A stretch of 64,000 nt of DNA from Streptomyces fumanus (GCF_014655295.1 NZ_BNBI01000019.1:62001-126000), one strand, 5' to 3'; shown: positions 50,761 through 59,872, counted from the stretch's first letter. The notes: generated from the letters alone by a model not told the origin. Made by a program: numbers and translations.

Positions 50761-50783
50761 ACCTCGATCGAGGTTGAGGTCAA
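50761..50783 (-). promoter_or_regulatory. MerR-type operator/promoter of the ABM gene
   Basis: On the minus strand TTGACC (50783-50778) is followed by CTCAACC overlap and the perfect palindrome ACCTCGATCGAGGT (50774-50761). A palindrome in the spacer right after -35 is the layout of MerR/SoxR-controlled promoters. No merR gene lies nearby. Confidence 0.5.
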
Positions 50784-50800
50784 CCCGTACGAGGACACGG

Positions 50801-50828
50801 CGGAGGGCCCCGTCGCCGGGGCCCTCCG
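50801..50828 (-). terminator. Terminator after the DUF3618 gene
   Basis: A 12-bp perfect stem (CGGAGGGCCCCG and complement at 50817-50828) with loop TCGC, 20 bp past the DUF3618 stop on the minus strand. Confidence 0.7.
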
Positions 50829-50847
50829 TGTCCCGCTTCCGGGCCGC

Positions 50848-51252
50848 TCAGCGGTGCGCGCGGCGGCGCCACAGCACGGCCGCCGCGACCACCGCGCCCG
50901 CCGCCGCGGCGACCAGCACCGGCCGGGGGTTGCCGCGCCCGGCCCGGACCGCGTCGCGCACCGGGGCCGGCGCCTTCTCCTGCACGGTGTGCCCGGCCCG
51001 GGTCGCCTTCTCCTGCACGGTGTGCCCGGCCTGCGCGGCGGTGCTGCGCAGTTGTACGGTCATGGCGCCGGCCCGGTCCCTGAGGTCGGCGGCGCGGGCC
51101 TTGGCGCGGCCCTTCACATCGGTCTTGGCCGCCAGTTCCTCGACGGTGTCGCCGAGCCGGCTGCGGGTCTCCTCGATCTGCCGCCGCAGTTCGTCGGGGC
51201 CCTTGGCCCCGGTCGCCGTGTCGCTCTGCCCGCTCGTCGTCGGGTCGGTCAT
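50848..51252 (-). CDS. DUF3618 domain membrane-associated protein
   Basis: A 134-residue protein. The N-terminal DUF3618 core is LRRQIEETRSRLGDTVEELAAKTDVK (about residues 22-47), a helical segment followed by ARAADLRDRAG. A duplicated AGHTVQEKA occurs at about residues 75-95. The C-terminus has one hydrophobic helix (PVLVAAAAGAVVAAAVLW, about 110-127) and an RRRAHR tail, consistent with a tail-anchored envelope protein. ATGA overlap with the upstream holin-like gene shows co-translation. The role is unknown. Confidence 0.8.
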   Translation of the reverse strand: MTDPTTSGQSDTATGAKGPDELRRQIEETRSRLGDTVEELAAKTDVKGRAKARAADLRDRAGAMTVQLRSTAAQAGHTVQEKATRAGHTVQEKAPAPVRDAVRAGRGNPRPVLVAAAAGAVVAAAVLWRRRAHR

Positions 51253-51668
51253 CGATGCGCCCTTTCCCTGATCTCGTCGACGTCGGCCTTGACGCTGCCG
51301 ATGGTCTGTTCCGGTGTGGGCGGCGCGGCCCGGCGCAACTGGGCGCGGCCGGCCAGGGCCAGCAGGCCCGCGACCGCGAACAGCACCGCCGTCACGATCA
51401 GCGCCGACGCCCACACGGGCAGCGCCAGCGAGAGGGCGGCGACGGCCGTGCCGGCCAGCGCGAACAGGCCGACGTAGGCCACGGCACCGGCGGCGCCGAG
51501 CAGCCCGCCGCCGCGTCCGACGCGCTTTCCCTTGGCGGCCAGCTCCGCCTTGGCGAGGGCCACTTCCTGGCGTACGAGCTGGGAGAGCTGTTCGGTGGCC
51601 TGGCCGACGAGTTCACCCACGGAGTGGTGCTCGTCGTGCACGGGCCGGTATTCCGTGGCTCCGGTCAC
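51249..51668 (-). CDS. Phage-holin-superfamily small membrane protein
   Basis: A 139-residue protein with an amphipathic helix (ELVGQATEQLSQLVRQEVALAKAELAAK, about residues 18-45) and two transmembrane helices (about 54-75 and 84-107). This matches the actinobacterial phage_holin_3_6 family, which despite its name is a chromosomal envelope protein of unknown function. GTG 51668 has GAGGAGG about 10 bases upstream. It forms a pair with DUF3618, an arrangement I know from many actinobacteria. There is no other phage gene in the window. Confidence 0.8.
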   Translation of the reverse strand: MTGATEYRPVHDEHHSVGELVGQATEQLSQLVRQEVALAKAELAAKGKRVGRGGGLLGAAGAVAYVGLFALAGTAVAALSLALPVWASALIVTAVLFAVAGLLALAGRAQLRRAAPPTPEQTIGSVKADVDEIRERAHR

Positions 51669-51748
51669 GGTGTCCCGCCTCCTCTCGGCTTCCGGAGCCG
51701 CCCGGGTACCCCGGTGGGCCGGCGCTACCCCTGGGCGCGGGGCCGGAT

Positions 51749-52408
51749 TCAGGCCCGGTCGAGGCGGGCGAGCCGGCTCTGCAGCCAGTCCAGCCGGGCC
51801 TGCAGCAGGGCCGCCTCGGCGATCAGTTCGGGCACCCCGAGGTCCGGCTCCCCGCCGCTCACCGGTCCGGCCGGCGGGCCGGCGACGACCCGCAGCCCGT
51901 CCCCGGCCCGCCGGGCGAAGGCGGCGAGGGAGAGGGAGGTGCGGCCGCGCAGACAGCCCGCGCAGGAGGGGGCCAGCGCCCGCCAGTTGGGCCGGCCCCA
52001 GCCCGCGTCGGCCAGCGCGACCGCGGCGGCGCCGCAGCCGCAGGGTCCGACGGTGGCGGTCCGCACCCGCTGCCGGGCGGAGCGGAACCCGCGTTCGAAG
52101 CGCAGATAGCGGCCGAGGACCAGGACCTCCAGCAGCACCGCCGCGCGGTGCTCGGCCATGCACAGCAGCGCCTCGGCCACCGCCCGGTCGTGCACGCTGT
52201 GGAACCCGCAGTCGCAGCGGCGGTGCGGCGGCCGGTGCCGCAGCCCGTAGACACAGGACGCCTCGGCCAGCACGCCGTACGGCAGTGCGCCGCCCAGGGA
52301 GACGCCGGTGAAGGCGGCCCGGGTGCCGTCGTGGGACAGCACCGGGTGGGCGATCTTGTACCCGGTGGGCGGTTTTGCCGGGCGTTCCTCCGGGAGCCGG
52401 AGCCTCAT
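51749..52408 (-). CDS. Hypothetical protein with Cys pairs (possible metal-binding)
   Basis: A 219-residue protein that I cannot assign. Cysteine pairs occur in RRCDCGFHSV (about residues 63-72), GPCGCGAAAV (about 123-132) and PSCAGCLRG (about 151-159), which together could make a zinc site. It starts with RLRLPEERPAKPPTGYKIAHPVLS and ends in a leucine-rich coiled stretch. Start ATG 52408 overlaps the stop of the 46-residue gene upstream, so the two are a co-translated pair. No membrane segment is visible. Confidence 0.6.
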   Translation of the reverse strand: MRLRLPEERPAKPPTGYKIAHPVLSHDGTRAAFTGVSLGGALPYGVLAEASCVYGLRHRPPHRRCDCGFHSVHDRAVAEALLCMAEHRAAVLLEVLVLGRYLRFERGFRSARQRVRTATVGPCGCGAAAVALADAGWGRPNWRALAPSCAGCLRGRTSLSLAAFARRAGDGLRVVAGPPAGPVSGGEPDLGVPELIAEAALLQARLDWLQSRLARLDRA

Positions 52409-52545
52409 CGGGCGGCGGCCGGGGCCTCTTCCCGCCCGACCGGCTCCGGGCTCTCCGCGACCACCGGGACCTGCTCCTCGTACGCCTCCGGCGCCTCCGG
52501 CTGCTCCTCCGCGACGCCGGTGGCGAGTGCCTTGCCGAGCTTCAT
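52405..52545 (-). CDS. Small 46-residue protein
   Basis: MKLGKALATGVAEEQPEAPE begins a 46-residue acidic peptide ending in EEAPAAAR. GGGAGG lies 6 bases before ATG 52545, and the stop overlaps the next gene (ATGA), both good signs that it is real. It has no membrane segment and no recognisable domain. It may act with the cysteine-rich protein it is translated with. Confidence 0.6.
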   Translation of the reverse strand: MKLGKALATGVAEEQPEAPEAYEEQVPVVAESPEPVGREEAPAAAR

Positions 52546-52636
52546 GACGCCTCCCCATGTCCGCTGACGACCGTTGCGGCCATGGTGACCGATCCGGCGC
52601 GGATCGGACAGAGGGCCTCCGTGACGCCCCGCCATC

Positions 52637-52652
52637 GCTTAAGCAGTGCTTA
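52637..52652. promoter_or_regulatory. Palindromes upstream of dapA
   Basis: GCTTAAGC (52637-52644) and the overlapping TAAGC-AGT-GCTTA (52640-52652), 60-75 bp before the dapA start. Possibly an operator in the divergent region 52546-52711. Confidence 0.35.
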
Positions 52653-52711
52653 CGGATACCCGGTAGCGGATTTAAGTGGAGCTGTACGGTGGGGCGGCCG
52701 ACACTGCTGCC

Positions 52712-53596
52712 ATGACGACTCCTTTCGGCCGCGCCCTGTGCGCCATGGTCACCCCCTTCACCGAGGACGGCGGCCTCGATCTCGACGGCGCGGCCCGGCT
52801 CGCCGACCATCTGGTGAGCCGGGGCTGCGACGGACTGGTGCTCTCCGGCACCACGGGCGAGTCGCCGACCACCACGGACGCCGAGAAGTCCGCGCTGGTC
52901 GGGGCGGTGCGCTCGGCGGTCGGGGACCGTGCCTCGGTCGTCGCCGGGGTGGGCACCGCCGACACCCGGCACACCGTGGAACTGGCCCGCGCGGCCGAGC
53001 GGGCCGGGGCGGACGGCCTGCTGGTGGTCGCGCCGTACTACAGCCGCCCCCCGCAGGACGCCCTGGAGGCCCACTTCCGCGAGGTCGCGGACGCCTCGGA
53101 GCTGCCCGTGATGCTGTACGACATCCCGGCCCGCACCGGCACCCGGATCGCCCCCGCCACCCTGGTGCGCCTCGCCGGGCACCCCCGGATCGTGGCCGTC
53201 AAGGACTGCGCGCACGACCTGCTGGGCACCCAGCGGGTGCTGGCCCGCACCGGCCTGGCGTACTACGCGGGCTGCGACGAGGAGAACCTCGCCTGGTACG
53301 CGAGCGGCGCCGCCGGGTACGTCAGCACGGTCGCGAACCTCGTCCCCGAGCACCTGCGCGCGGTCCTCGACGCCTTCGACGCGGGCCGCACGGCCGAGGC
53401 GGCGCGGCTCCAGGCGGCGGCGGCCGAGCTGGTCGAGGCGGTGATGGCGGCGGGCCTGCCCGGGACCGTCACCGTCAAGGCGCTGCTCGGCGGCCTCGGC
53501 CTGCCCGCCGGCCCGGTCCGCGCCCCGCTGCGGCCCGCCGACCGGGCCACGGCCGACGGGCTGCGCGCGGTGTACGACCGGCTGGCGGCGGGCTGA
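52712..53596 (+). CDS. dapA: 4-hydroxy-tetrahydrodipicolinate synthase
   Basis: A 294-residue TIM-barrel enzyme condensing pyruvate and aspartate semialdehyde in lysine/diaminopimelate synthesis. VLSGTTGESPTTTDAEK (about residues 43-59) is the canonical substrate loop, Y136 in VMLYDIPARTG and the Schiff-base K164 in IVAVKDCAHD are in place, as is the distal arginine region. ATG 52712 is chosen; a GTG frame from 52676 would add 12 residues. Streptomyces usually carry more than one dapA paralogue, so this may not be the housekeeping copy. It ends 8 bp from the convergent beta-propeller gene. Confidence 0.88.
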   Translation: MTTPFGRALCAMVTPFTEDGGLDLDGAARLADHLVSRGCDGLVLSGTTGESPTTTDAEKSALVGAVRSAVGDRASVVAGVGTADTRHTVELARAAERAGADGLLVVAPYYSRPPQDALEAHFREVADASELPVMLYDIPARTGTRIAPATLVRLAGHPRIVAVKDCAHDLLGTQRVLARTGLAYYAGCDEENLAWYASGAAGYVSTVANLVPEHLRAVLDAFDAGRTAEAARLQAAAAELVEAVMAAGLPGTVTVKALLGGLGLPAGPVRAPLRPADRATADGLRAVYDRLAAG

Positions 53597-53604
53597 CGGC
53601 CGGG

Positions 53605-54819
53605 TCAGCGGGTGGCGAAGACCGGCTCCCACTCCAGGGTGCCGAAGTCGTCGTCGGGCACCCGGACCCCGGACAGCGGCACGACCTTGTCGCTGCCGAG
53701 GGTGACCAGCACCAGCCGGGGCCGGTACTCCGCCACCCCCGGTGCCCGCTCCCAGGCGATCAGCCGGTGGTCGTCCGCCCAGGCGAGCAGTTCCGCCCCG
53801 CGCACCTTGGCGACCTCCTCGCCGGTCCGCGGGTCCCGGACCGAGGACCACGACCGGTCCTGGCGTTCCTCGGTCAGCCCGAGCGCGGCGAGCCGCCCGT
53901 CCGGGGAGAGCCGCGCGGGGACGTCGGAGCGCAGGTACCGCTCCTCGGCCGGGGCGTCGATCTCCGCGCCGGTCAGGGCGTAGAACTGCTGGAGCCCGTC
54001 CTTCCCGCCGACGACCTGCGCGTACACCGAGTCGCCGGAGCGGGAGAAGGCGAAGTCCTGCCGGGCGTTGATGTCCCGGTCGGCCGGGACGGGGGCGTAG
54101 GTGTACTCGTCGGTCACCGTGTCCAGGACGAGGAATCCGGTACGGCTGGACCGGCCGAACTCGGACATCCAGCCCTCCCCGCCGCCCTCCCGCTCGACCC
54201 GTACCCGCAGGTCGGGATCGTCGTCGTAGGCGGTGGCGACGATCCGGCGGCCGTCTCGGGAGTAGGCGAGGCCGCCGACGCCGTGGCCGACCGGGATCCA
54301 GCGGTCGATCCGTCGGGTGGCGAGGTCGAGGATGCCGATGCGGTCGGCGGGCAGGCCGCGTTCCAGGACGGCCGCCGTGCGCAGACCGGGCGCGACCGCG
54401 ACGAACGACCAGCGGTCGTCCTTCTCGTACCGTCCCGTCGCCGGGTCGAGCAGCCAGTACGTGCGTTCGAGGACGCCTTGCCCGTCCGGCCGTTCGACGG
54501 TCCGGCCCGTGCAGTACGCGGCCAGGGCGACGTCCCCGGCGGCGATCAGGTCGCGCGGGGGCGACTGGCCGGGGCGGGCGAGGGTGCCGTCGTCCGTCCC
54601 GAGGCCCGCCGGGGGCGGTTCGTGCGAGCCGGAATCCAGCAGCGGCACGCCCACGGCGACGGCGACGACGGCCGCGGTGGCGGCGGCCGCGGACGCCAGT
54701 CCGCGCAGCCTCCGGCGCCGGCGGGCGGCCAGCACCCGGTCGGCGAAGGCGGGCGGTGCCGGGGGCGCCCCGGCGGCCTGTTCCCGCAGCGTGTCCCGCA
54801 GGATGTCCTCGACGTTCAT
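53605..54819 (-). CDS. Membrane-anchored beta-propeller protein paired with a sigma factor
   Basis: A 404-residue protein: about 35 cytoplasmic residues (VEDILRDTLREQAAGAPP), an arginine-rich stop, one transmembrane helix (about 40-61), then an extracellular WD40/TolB-like propeller with recurrent strands such as GGLAYSRDGRRIVATAYDDD and ARLSPDGRLAALGLT. The short N-terminal domain could contact the sigma factor encoded immediately upstream, and the start overlaps that gene (ATGA). It could be an anti-sigma-like sensor, but no classical zinc-anti-sigma motif (HxxxCxxC) is present. Confidence 0.72.
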   Translation of the reverse strand: MNVEDILRDTLREQAAGAPPAPPAFADRVLAARRRRRLRGLASAAAATAAVVAVAVGVPLLDSGSHEPPPAGLGTDDGTLARPGQSPPRDLIAAGDVALAAYCTGRTVERPDGQGVLERTYWLLDPATGRYEKDDRWSFVAVAPGLRTAAVLERGLPADRIGILDLATRRIDRWIPVGHGVGGLAYSRDGRRIVATAYDDDPDLRVRVEREGGGEGWMSEFGRSSRTGFLVLDTVTDEYTYAPVPADRDINARQDFAFSRSGDSVYAQVVGGKDGLQQFYALTGAEIDAPAEERYLRSDVPARLSPDGRLAALGLTEERQDRSWSSVRDPRTGEEVAKVRGAELLAWADDHRLIAWERAPGVAEYRPRLVLVTLGSDKVVPLSGVRVPDDDFGTLEWEPVFATR

Positions 54820-55367
54820 GGGCGCACCTCCACGGGCGACGGGTCGGGGGACGGCTGCCGCCCGGCCCCGCCGAGCGCGGCGAGTTCGGGGGCGAGGACG
54901 CGCAGCCGGGCGAGGGAGCGGTGGGTGGTGGACCGTACGGTGCCGACCGAGCAGCCCAGGATGCGGGCCACCTCGGCCTCCGGGAGGTCCTCGAAGTAGC
55001 GCAGCACCAGCACGGTGCGCTGCCGGGCGGTGAGCCGGGCCAGCGCGCCGCGCATCACCAGCTTCAGGTCGGCCGCGGCGGAGATGTCGGTGCCGGTGCC
55101 GGTCTCCGGCGGCTCCCCGACGCTCACCTCGCGCCGGGGCCACTTCAGCCGCCAGCGGCTGATCTGCTGCCGGTACAGGACCTGCCGGACGTACGCCTCG
55201 GGCTCGTCGATGCGCTGCCAGCGGCCGGCCGCCCGGATCAGGGCGTTCTGCAGCAGGTCCTCACCGGCGTGCCGGTCGCCGCCGCTGAGCAGGACGGCCG
55301 TCCTCAGCAGCGCGGACGACCGGTTCGCCACGAACTCGCGGAAACTCTCCTGCGCCTGCGCATCCAT
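54816..55367 (-). CDS. SigE-family ECF RNA polymerase sigma factor
   Basis: A 183-residue ECF sigma factor. Region 2 (about 1-75) includes SFREFVANRSSALLRTAVLLSG and AGEDLLQNALIRAAGRW, and region 4 (about 100-160) includes LTARQRTVLVLRYFEDLPEAE and GCSVGTVRSTTHRSL. ATG 55367 is better placed from the AGGAG site than the GTG at 55373. It is co-translated with the propeller protein. Promoters it recognises could not be inferred. Confidence 0.88.
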   Translation of the reverse strand: MDAQAQESFREFVANRSSALLRTAVLLSGGDRHAGEDLLQNALIRAAGRWQRIDEPEAYVRQVLYRQQISRWRLKWPRREVSVGEPPETGTGTDISAAADLKLVMRGALARLTARQRTVLVLRYFEDLPEAEVARILGCSVGTVRSTTHRSLARLRVLAPELAALGGAGRQPSPDPSPVEVRP

Positions 55368-55508
55368 CGTCACCTTCTCCTGCCCCCGGGCCGGACCCGC
55401 TGTCCGGCCCCTGTGTCCCCTGGGACGCGCGCGGCCGGGCCCCGCTATGCCTCGGTCCCCGCGGAACCGTCCCCGCGCAGCGAGCGGAACCCTCCCGCAC
55501 AGCGACAG

Positions 55509-55549
55509 CAGCGCCCTCCCCGGCCTGCCTCGGGCCGGAGAGGGCGCTG
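55509..55549 (-). terminator. dapD terminator
   Basis: Nested stems CAGCGCCCTC/GAGGGCGCTG and CCGGCC/GGCCGG, 17 bp past the dapD stop on the minus strand. Confidence 0.75.
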
Positions 55550-55565
55550 TACGGGCCGCCGGTGC

Positions 55566-56555
55566 TCAGTTGTGGCTGTGCAGGATGTCGTTCAGGCCGC
55601 CCCAGACCGCGTTGTTCGGGCGGGCCTCGACGGTGCCGGTGACCGAGTTGCGGCGGAAGAGGATGTTGGAGGCGCCGGACAGCTCACGGGCCTTGACGAT
55701 CTGCCCGTCGGGCATGGTCACGCGGGTGCCGGCGGTGATGTAGAGGCCGGCCTCGACCACGCACTCGTCGCCGAGGGCGATGCCGACGCCCGCCTCGGCG
55801 CCGATCAGGCAGCGCTCGCCGACGGAGATGATCACGTTGCCGCCGCCGGAGAGGGTGCCCATGGTGGAGGCGCCGCCGCCGATGTCCGAGCCGTCGCCGA
55901 TGACGACGCCCGCGGAGATGCGGCCCTCGACCATCGAGGTGCCGAGCGTGCCGGCGTTGAAGTTGACGAAGCCCTCGTGCATGACGGTCGTGCCCTCGGC
56001 CAGGTGCGCGCCCAGGCGGACCCGGTCGGCGTCGGCGATGCGCACGCCCTTGGGGACCACGTAGTCGGTCATCCGGGGGAACTTGTCGATCGAGGTCACC
56101 TGGAGGTGCAGGCCCTCGGCGCGGGCGTTGAGGCGGACCTTCTCGATGTCGTCCACGGCGACCGGGCCCAGCGAGGTCCACGCCACGTTGGCGAGGAAGC
56201 CGAAGATGCCGTCCAGGCTCTGGCCGTGCGGCTTGACCAGGCGGTGGGAGAGCAGGTGCAGACGCAGGTAGACGTCGTGCGCGTCGAGCGGCTTCTCCTC
56301 CAGGGAGGCGATGACCGTGCGGACCGCGACCACCTCGACGCCCCGGCGGGTGTCCGGGCCGACCGCGGCGGTCGCGCCGCCGCCCAGCAGCTTCGCGGCC
56401 TGCTCGGCGGAGAGCCGCTCGGTGCCGGCCGGGCCGGGCTCGGCGACGAGTTCGGGCGCGGGGAACCAGGTGTCGAGAACGGTGCCGTCGGCGGCGATGG
56501 TGGCGAGGCCGGCGGCCACGGCACCGGTGGTACGGGAAGCAGTCGTATCGGTCAT
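55566..56555 (-). CDS. dapD: 2,3,4,5-tetrahydropyridine-2,6-dicarboxylate N-succinyltransferase
   Basis: A 329-residue left-handed beta-helix acyltransferase of the long actinobacterial DapD type, which succinylates tetrahydrodipicolinate in the diaminopimelate/lysine pathway. The hexapeptide-repeat region (about 170-290) contains VRLGAHLAEGTTVMHEGFVNFNAG and MVEGRISAGVVIGDGSDIGGGAS; ECVVEAGLYITAGTRV closes it. ATG 56555 is the sole reasonable start. dapA lies 2 kb away in the opposite direction, so they are linked by location but not in one operon. Confidence 0.95.
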   Translation of the reverse strand: MTDTTASRTTGAVAAGLATIAADGTVLDTWFPAPELVAEPGPAGTERLSAEQAAKLLGGGATAAVGPDTRRGVEVVAVRTVIASLEEKPLDAHDVYLRLHLLSHRLVKPHGQSLDGIFGFLANVAWTSLGPVAVDDIEKVRLNARAEGLHLQVTSIDKFPRMTDYVVPKGVRIADADRVRLGAHLAEGTTVMHEGFVNFNAGTLGTSMVEGRISAGVVIGDGSDIGGGASTMGTLSGGGNVIISVGERCLIGAEAGVGIALGDECVVEAGLYITAGTRVTMPDGQIVKARELSGASNILFRRNSVTGTVEARPNNAVWGGLNDILHSHN

Positions 56556-56637
56556 GGGGGCAACCTAACCGCCCGGACACACCGGGTGCGAACCGGCCTC
56601 CGCCCAGCCGCGCCCGGCCACCGGCGGGCGGCGCCCG

Positions 56638-56958
56638 TCAGTGCGCCCCGCCGAGGTTGAGCACCACCACGCCGATGATGATCAGCGCGATCCCGGCCGC
56701 CTTGACGGCGGTCATCCCCTCCCCCATGAACGCCACCCCGATCGCGGCGATCGCCGCCGTGCCGACCCCGGACCAGATGGCGTACACCGTCCCGATGGAG
56801 ACGGTCTTCAGCGTCCGGGCCAGCAGGCCGAACGAGACGACGTAACCGAGCACCGTGAGCACGGAGGGAACGAGTCGGCTGAAGCCCTCGCTGTACTTCA
56901 TGGCGGTGGTCGCGGCGACCTCCGAGGCGATGGCTCCGAGCAGGAGCAGATAACCCAT
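56638..56958 (-). CDS. Small multidrug resistance (SMR) family transporter
   Basis: A 106-residue protein with four transmembrane helices. The essential glutamate is E12 in GAIASEVAATTAMK, followed by the SMR signature KYSEGF. VYAIWSGVGTAAIAAIGVAFMGE (about 58-80) is the second signature. Members export quaternary ammonium or guanidinium compounds as dimers. ATG 56958 is chosen; a GTG three codons upstream (56967) is equally possible. It is a single gene, not the paired SMR type. The suf terminator lies just upstream. Confidence 0.85.
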   Translation of the reverse strand: MGYLLLLGAIASEVAATTAMKYSEGFSRLVPSVLTVLGYVVSFGLLARTLKTVSIGTVYAIWSGVGTAAIAAIGVAFMGEGMTAVKAAGIALIIIGVVVLNLGGAH

Positions 56959-56996
56959 GCCGGTCACCGTACCGAGGCGGGAACGGGCGGGAACGG

Positions 56997-57031
56997 CCGA
57001 CGGCCCCCGGCGGATCGCCGGGGGCCGTCGG
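56997..57031 (-). terminator. suf operon terminator
   Basis: A 16-bp perfect stem (CCGACGGCCCCCGGCG at 56997-57012 with its complement at 57016-57031) and 3-base loop, 15 bp past the sufT stop. Confidence 0.8.
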
Positions 57032-57046
57032 GCCGGGAAGAAGAGG

Positions 57047-57379
57047 TCAGACGTTGAAGCCGAGCGCGCGGAGCTGCTCGCGGCCCTCGTCGGTGATCTT
57101 GTCGGGGCCCCACGGCGGCATCCAGACCCAGTTGATGCGCAACTCGTTGACCAGGCCGTCCGTGGCGGACTTGGCCTGGTCCTCGATGACGTCGGTCAGC
57201 GGGCAGGCCGCCGAGGTCAGGGTCATGTCGACGGTGGCGATGTTCGCGTCGTCGATGTGGATGCCGTAGATCAGGCCCAGGTTGACGACGTCGATGCCCA
57301 GCTCGGGGTCGACCACGTCCATCAGGGCCTCGCGCAGCTCCTCCTCGGAAGCCGGCTTCATCTCAACGGTCTCGGTCAT
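57047..57379 (-). CDS. sufT: SufT-like Fe-S assembly factor (DUF59/MIP18 family)
   Basis: A 110-residue MIP18-family protein needed for maturation of some Fe-S proteins. VVDPELGIDVVNLGLIYGIHI (about residues 22-42) holds the DPE signature, and LTSAACPLTD (about residues 54-63) holds the conserved cysteine; PPWGPDKITDEG near the end is also typical. AAGGAAG lies 5-11 bases before ATG 57379, which overlaps the sufU stop. It is the last gene of the operon. Confidence 0.88.
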   Translation of the reverse strand: MTETVEMKPASEEELREALMDVVDPELGIDVVNLGLIYGIHIDDANIATVDMTLTSAACPLTDVIEDQAKSATDGLVNELRINWVWMPPWGPDKITDEGREQLRALGFNV

Positions 57380-57843
57380 GCCGTCTTCCTTTCGGCGTCG
57401 GCGCCGTCCAGTGCCTGGGCCGTCGCGTCCTTCCACGCCATCCAGCTCAGGAGGGCGCACTTGACCCGGGCGGGGTACTTCGACACCCCGGCGAACGCGA
57501 CCGCGTCCTCCAGGACGTCCTCCATCGCGTCGTCGGGCTCGATGCGGCCCTTGGACTGCATCAGCTCCAGGAAGGTCTCCTGGATCCGCCGCGCGTCCGC
57601 CAGGTCCTTGCCGACCAGCAGGTCGTTCAGCACGGAGGCCGATGCCTGGCTGATGGAACAGCCCTGGCCCTCGTACGAGACGTCCTGGATCGTCGTGCCG
57701 TCGTACTTCACCCGGAGGGTGATCTCGTCGCCGCACGTCGGGTTCACGTGGTGTACCTCGGCGTCGCCATCGCGCAGACCACGCCCGTGCGGGTTCTTGT
57801 AGTGGTCCAGGATGACGTCCTGGTACATGGAGTCCAGCTTCAC
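57376..57843 (-). CDS. sufU: SufU, Fe-S cluster assembly sulfur-transfer protein
   Basis: A 155-residue zinc-dependent sulfurtransferase accepting persulfide sulfur from SufS. Zinc/sulfur cysteines are C37 in NPTCGDEITL, C62 in GQGCSISQAS and one near residue 129 in RVKCALLSW; the opening MYQDVILDHYKNPHGRG is family-typical. It lies 11 bp downstream of sufS and overlaps sufT. Unlike IscU scaffolds it is the Gram-positive SufU type with the insert between the second and third cysteine. Confidence 0.94.
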   Translation of the reverse strand: MKLDSMYQDVILDHYKNPHGRGLRDGDAEVHHVNPTCGDEITLRVKYDGTTIQDVSYEGQGCSISQASASVLNDLLVGKDLADARRIQETFLELMQSKGRIEPDDAMEDVLEDAVAFAGVSKYPARVKCALLSWMAWKDATAQALDGADAERKTA

Positions 57844-57854
57844 GCCTCAGCCCC

Positions 57855-59107
57855 TCATCCGAAGAAGTTCCGTACGTGCTCCAGTCCGTCGACCAGGGCG
57901 TCGATCTCGGCCGGCGTGGAGTACAGATAGAACGACGCTCGCGTGGTCGCGGGAATTCCGTACCTCAGGCAGACGGGGCGGGCGCAGTGGTGGCCGACCC
58001 GGACCGCGATGCCCTGTTCGTCGAGGACCTGGCCCACGTCGTGCGGGTGGATGTCGCCGAGCGTGAAGGAGATCGCCGCGCCCCGGTCCTCGGCCGTGGT
58101 GGGGCCGATGATCCGCAGGTCGGGGACCTCCAGGAGCTTGCGTACCGCGTACTCGGTGAGGGCGTGCTCATGGGCGAGGATCTTGTCCATGCCGATCGAG
58201 TTGAGATAGTCGATCGCCGCGCCCAGCCCGACCGCCTGGGCGATCGGGGGGGTGCCCGCCTCGAACTTGTGCGGGGCCGGGGCGTACGTCGACGAGTGCA
58301 TCGACACGGTCTCGATCATCTCGCCGCCGCCGAGGAACGGCGGGAGGTCCTCCAGCAGTTCCTGGCGGCCCCACAGCACGCCGATGCCGGTCGGGCCGCA
58401 CATCTTGTGGCCGGTGAAGGCCACGAAGTCGGCCTGGAGGGCCTGGACGTCCAGCGGCATGTGCGGCGCGGCCTGGGAGGCGTCGACGCAGACCAGGGCG
58501 CCGACCTCCTGGGCGCGGCGGACGATCGCCTCGACCGGGTTCTGGGTGCCGAGGATGTTGGAGACCAGCACGAAGGAGACGATCTTCGTCTTCTCGGTGA
58601 TGACCTCCTCGATGTTCGACAGGTCGAGGCGGCCGTCGTCGGTGAGGCCGAACCACTTCAGCTTCGCGCCCGTGCGCTGCGCCAGCAACTGCCACGGGAC
58701 GATGTTGGAGTGGTGCTCCATCTCCGTGATGACGATCTCGGTGTCGTGGTCCACGCGGTAGGGCTCGTCGGCCCAGCCCAGCATGTTGGCCACGAGGTTG
58801 AGGGACTCCGAGGCGTTCTTGGTGAAGATCACCTCGTCGCGGGAGGGCGCGTTGATGAACTCCGCGACCTTGTCCCGCGCGCCCTCGTACAGCGCCGTGG
58901 CCTCCTCGGCGAGGACGTGCACGCCACGGTGGACGTTGGCGTTGTAGCTCTCGTAGTACTCGCTGAGTGCGTCGAGCACCTGGCGCGGCTTCTGCGAGGT
59001 CGCCGCGTTGTCCAGGTAGACGAGCTTCCGGCCGTCGTGGACCTGGCGGTCCAGGATGGGGAAGTCCTTGCGGATCGCTTCAGTGTCGAGGAGGCCCGGC
59101 ACGTGTG

Positions 59108-59111
<4 letters not shown>
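57855..59111 (-). CDS. sufS: Cysteine desulfurase SufS
   Basis: A 418-residue group II cysteine desulfurase that takes sulfur from cysteine and passes it to SufU. Family elements are LDNAATSQKP (about residues 33-42), the EMEHHSNIVPW histidine (about 129-139), the PLP lysine in FTGHKMCGPTGIG (about residue 234), and the catalytic cysteine in RVGHHCARPVCLRYG (about residue 372). GTG 59111 overlaps the sufC stop. Everything needed for activity is present. Confidence 0.95.

Positions 59112-59872
<761 letters not shown>

Noticed and set aside
51249..51668. Prophage remnant suggested by the holin-like gene
   Set aside because: The family is a normal chromosomal actinobacterial envelope protein, and no other phage gene, integrase or attachment site is nearby.
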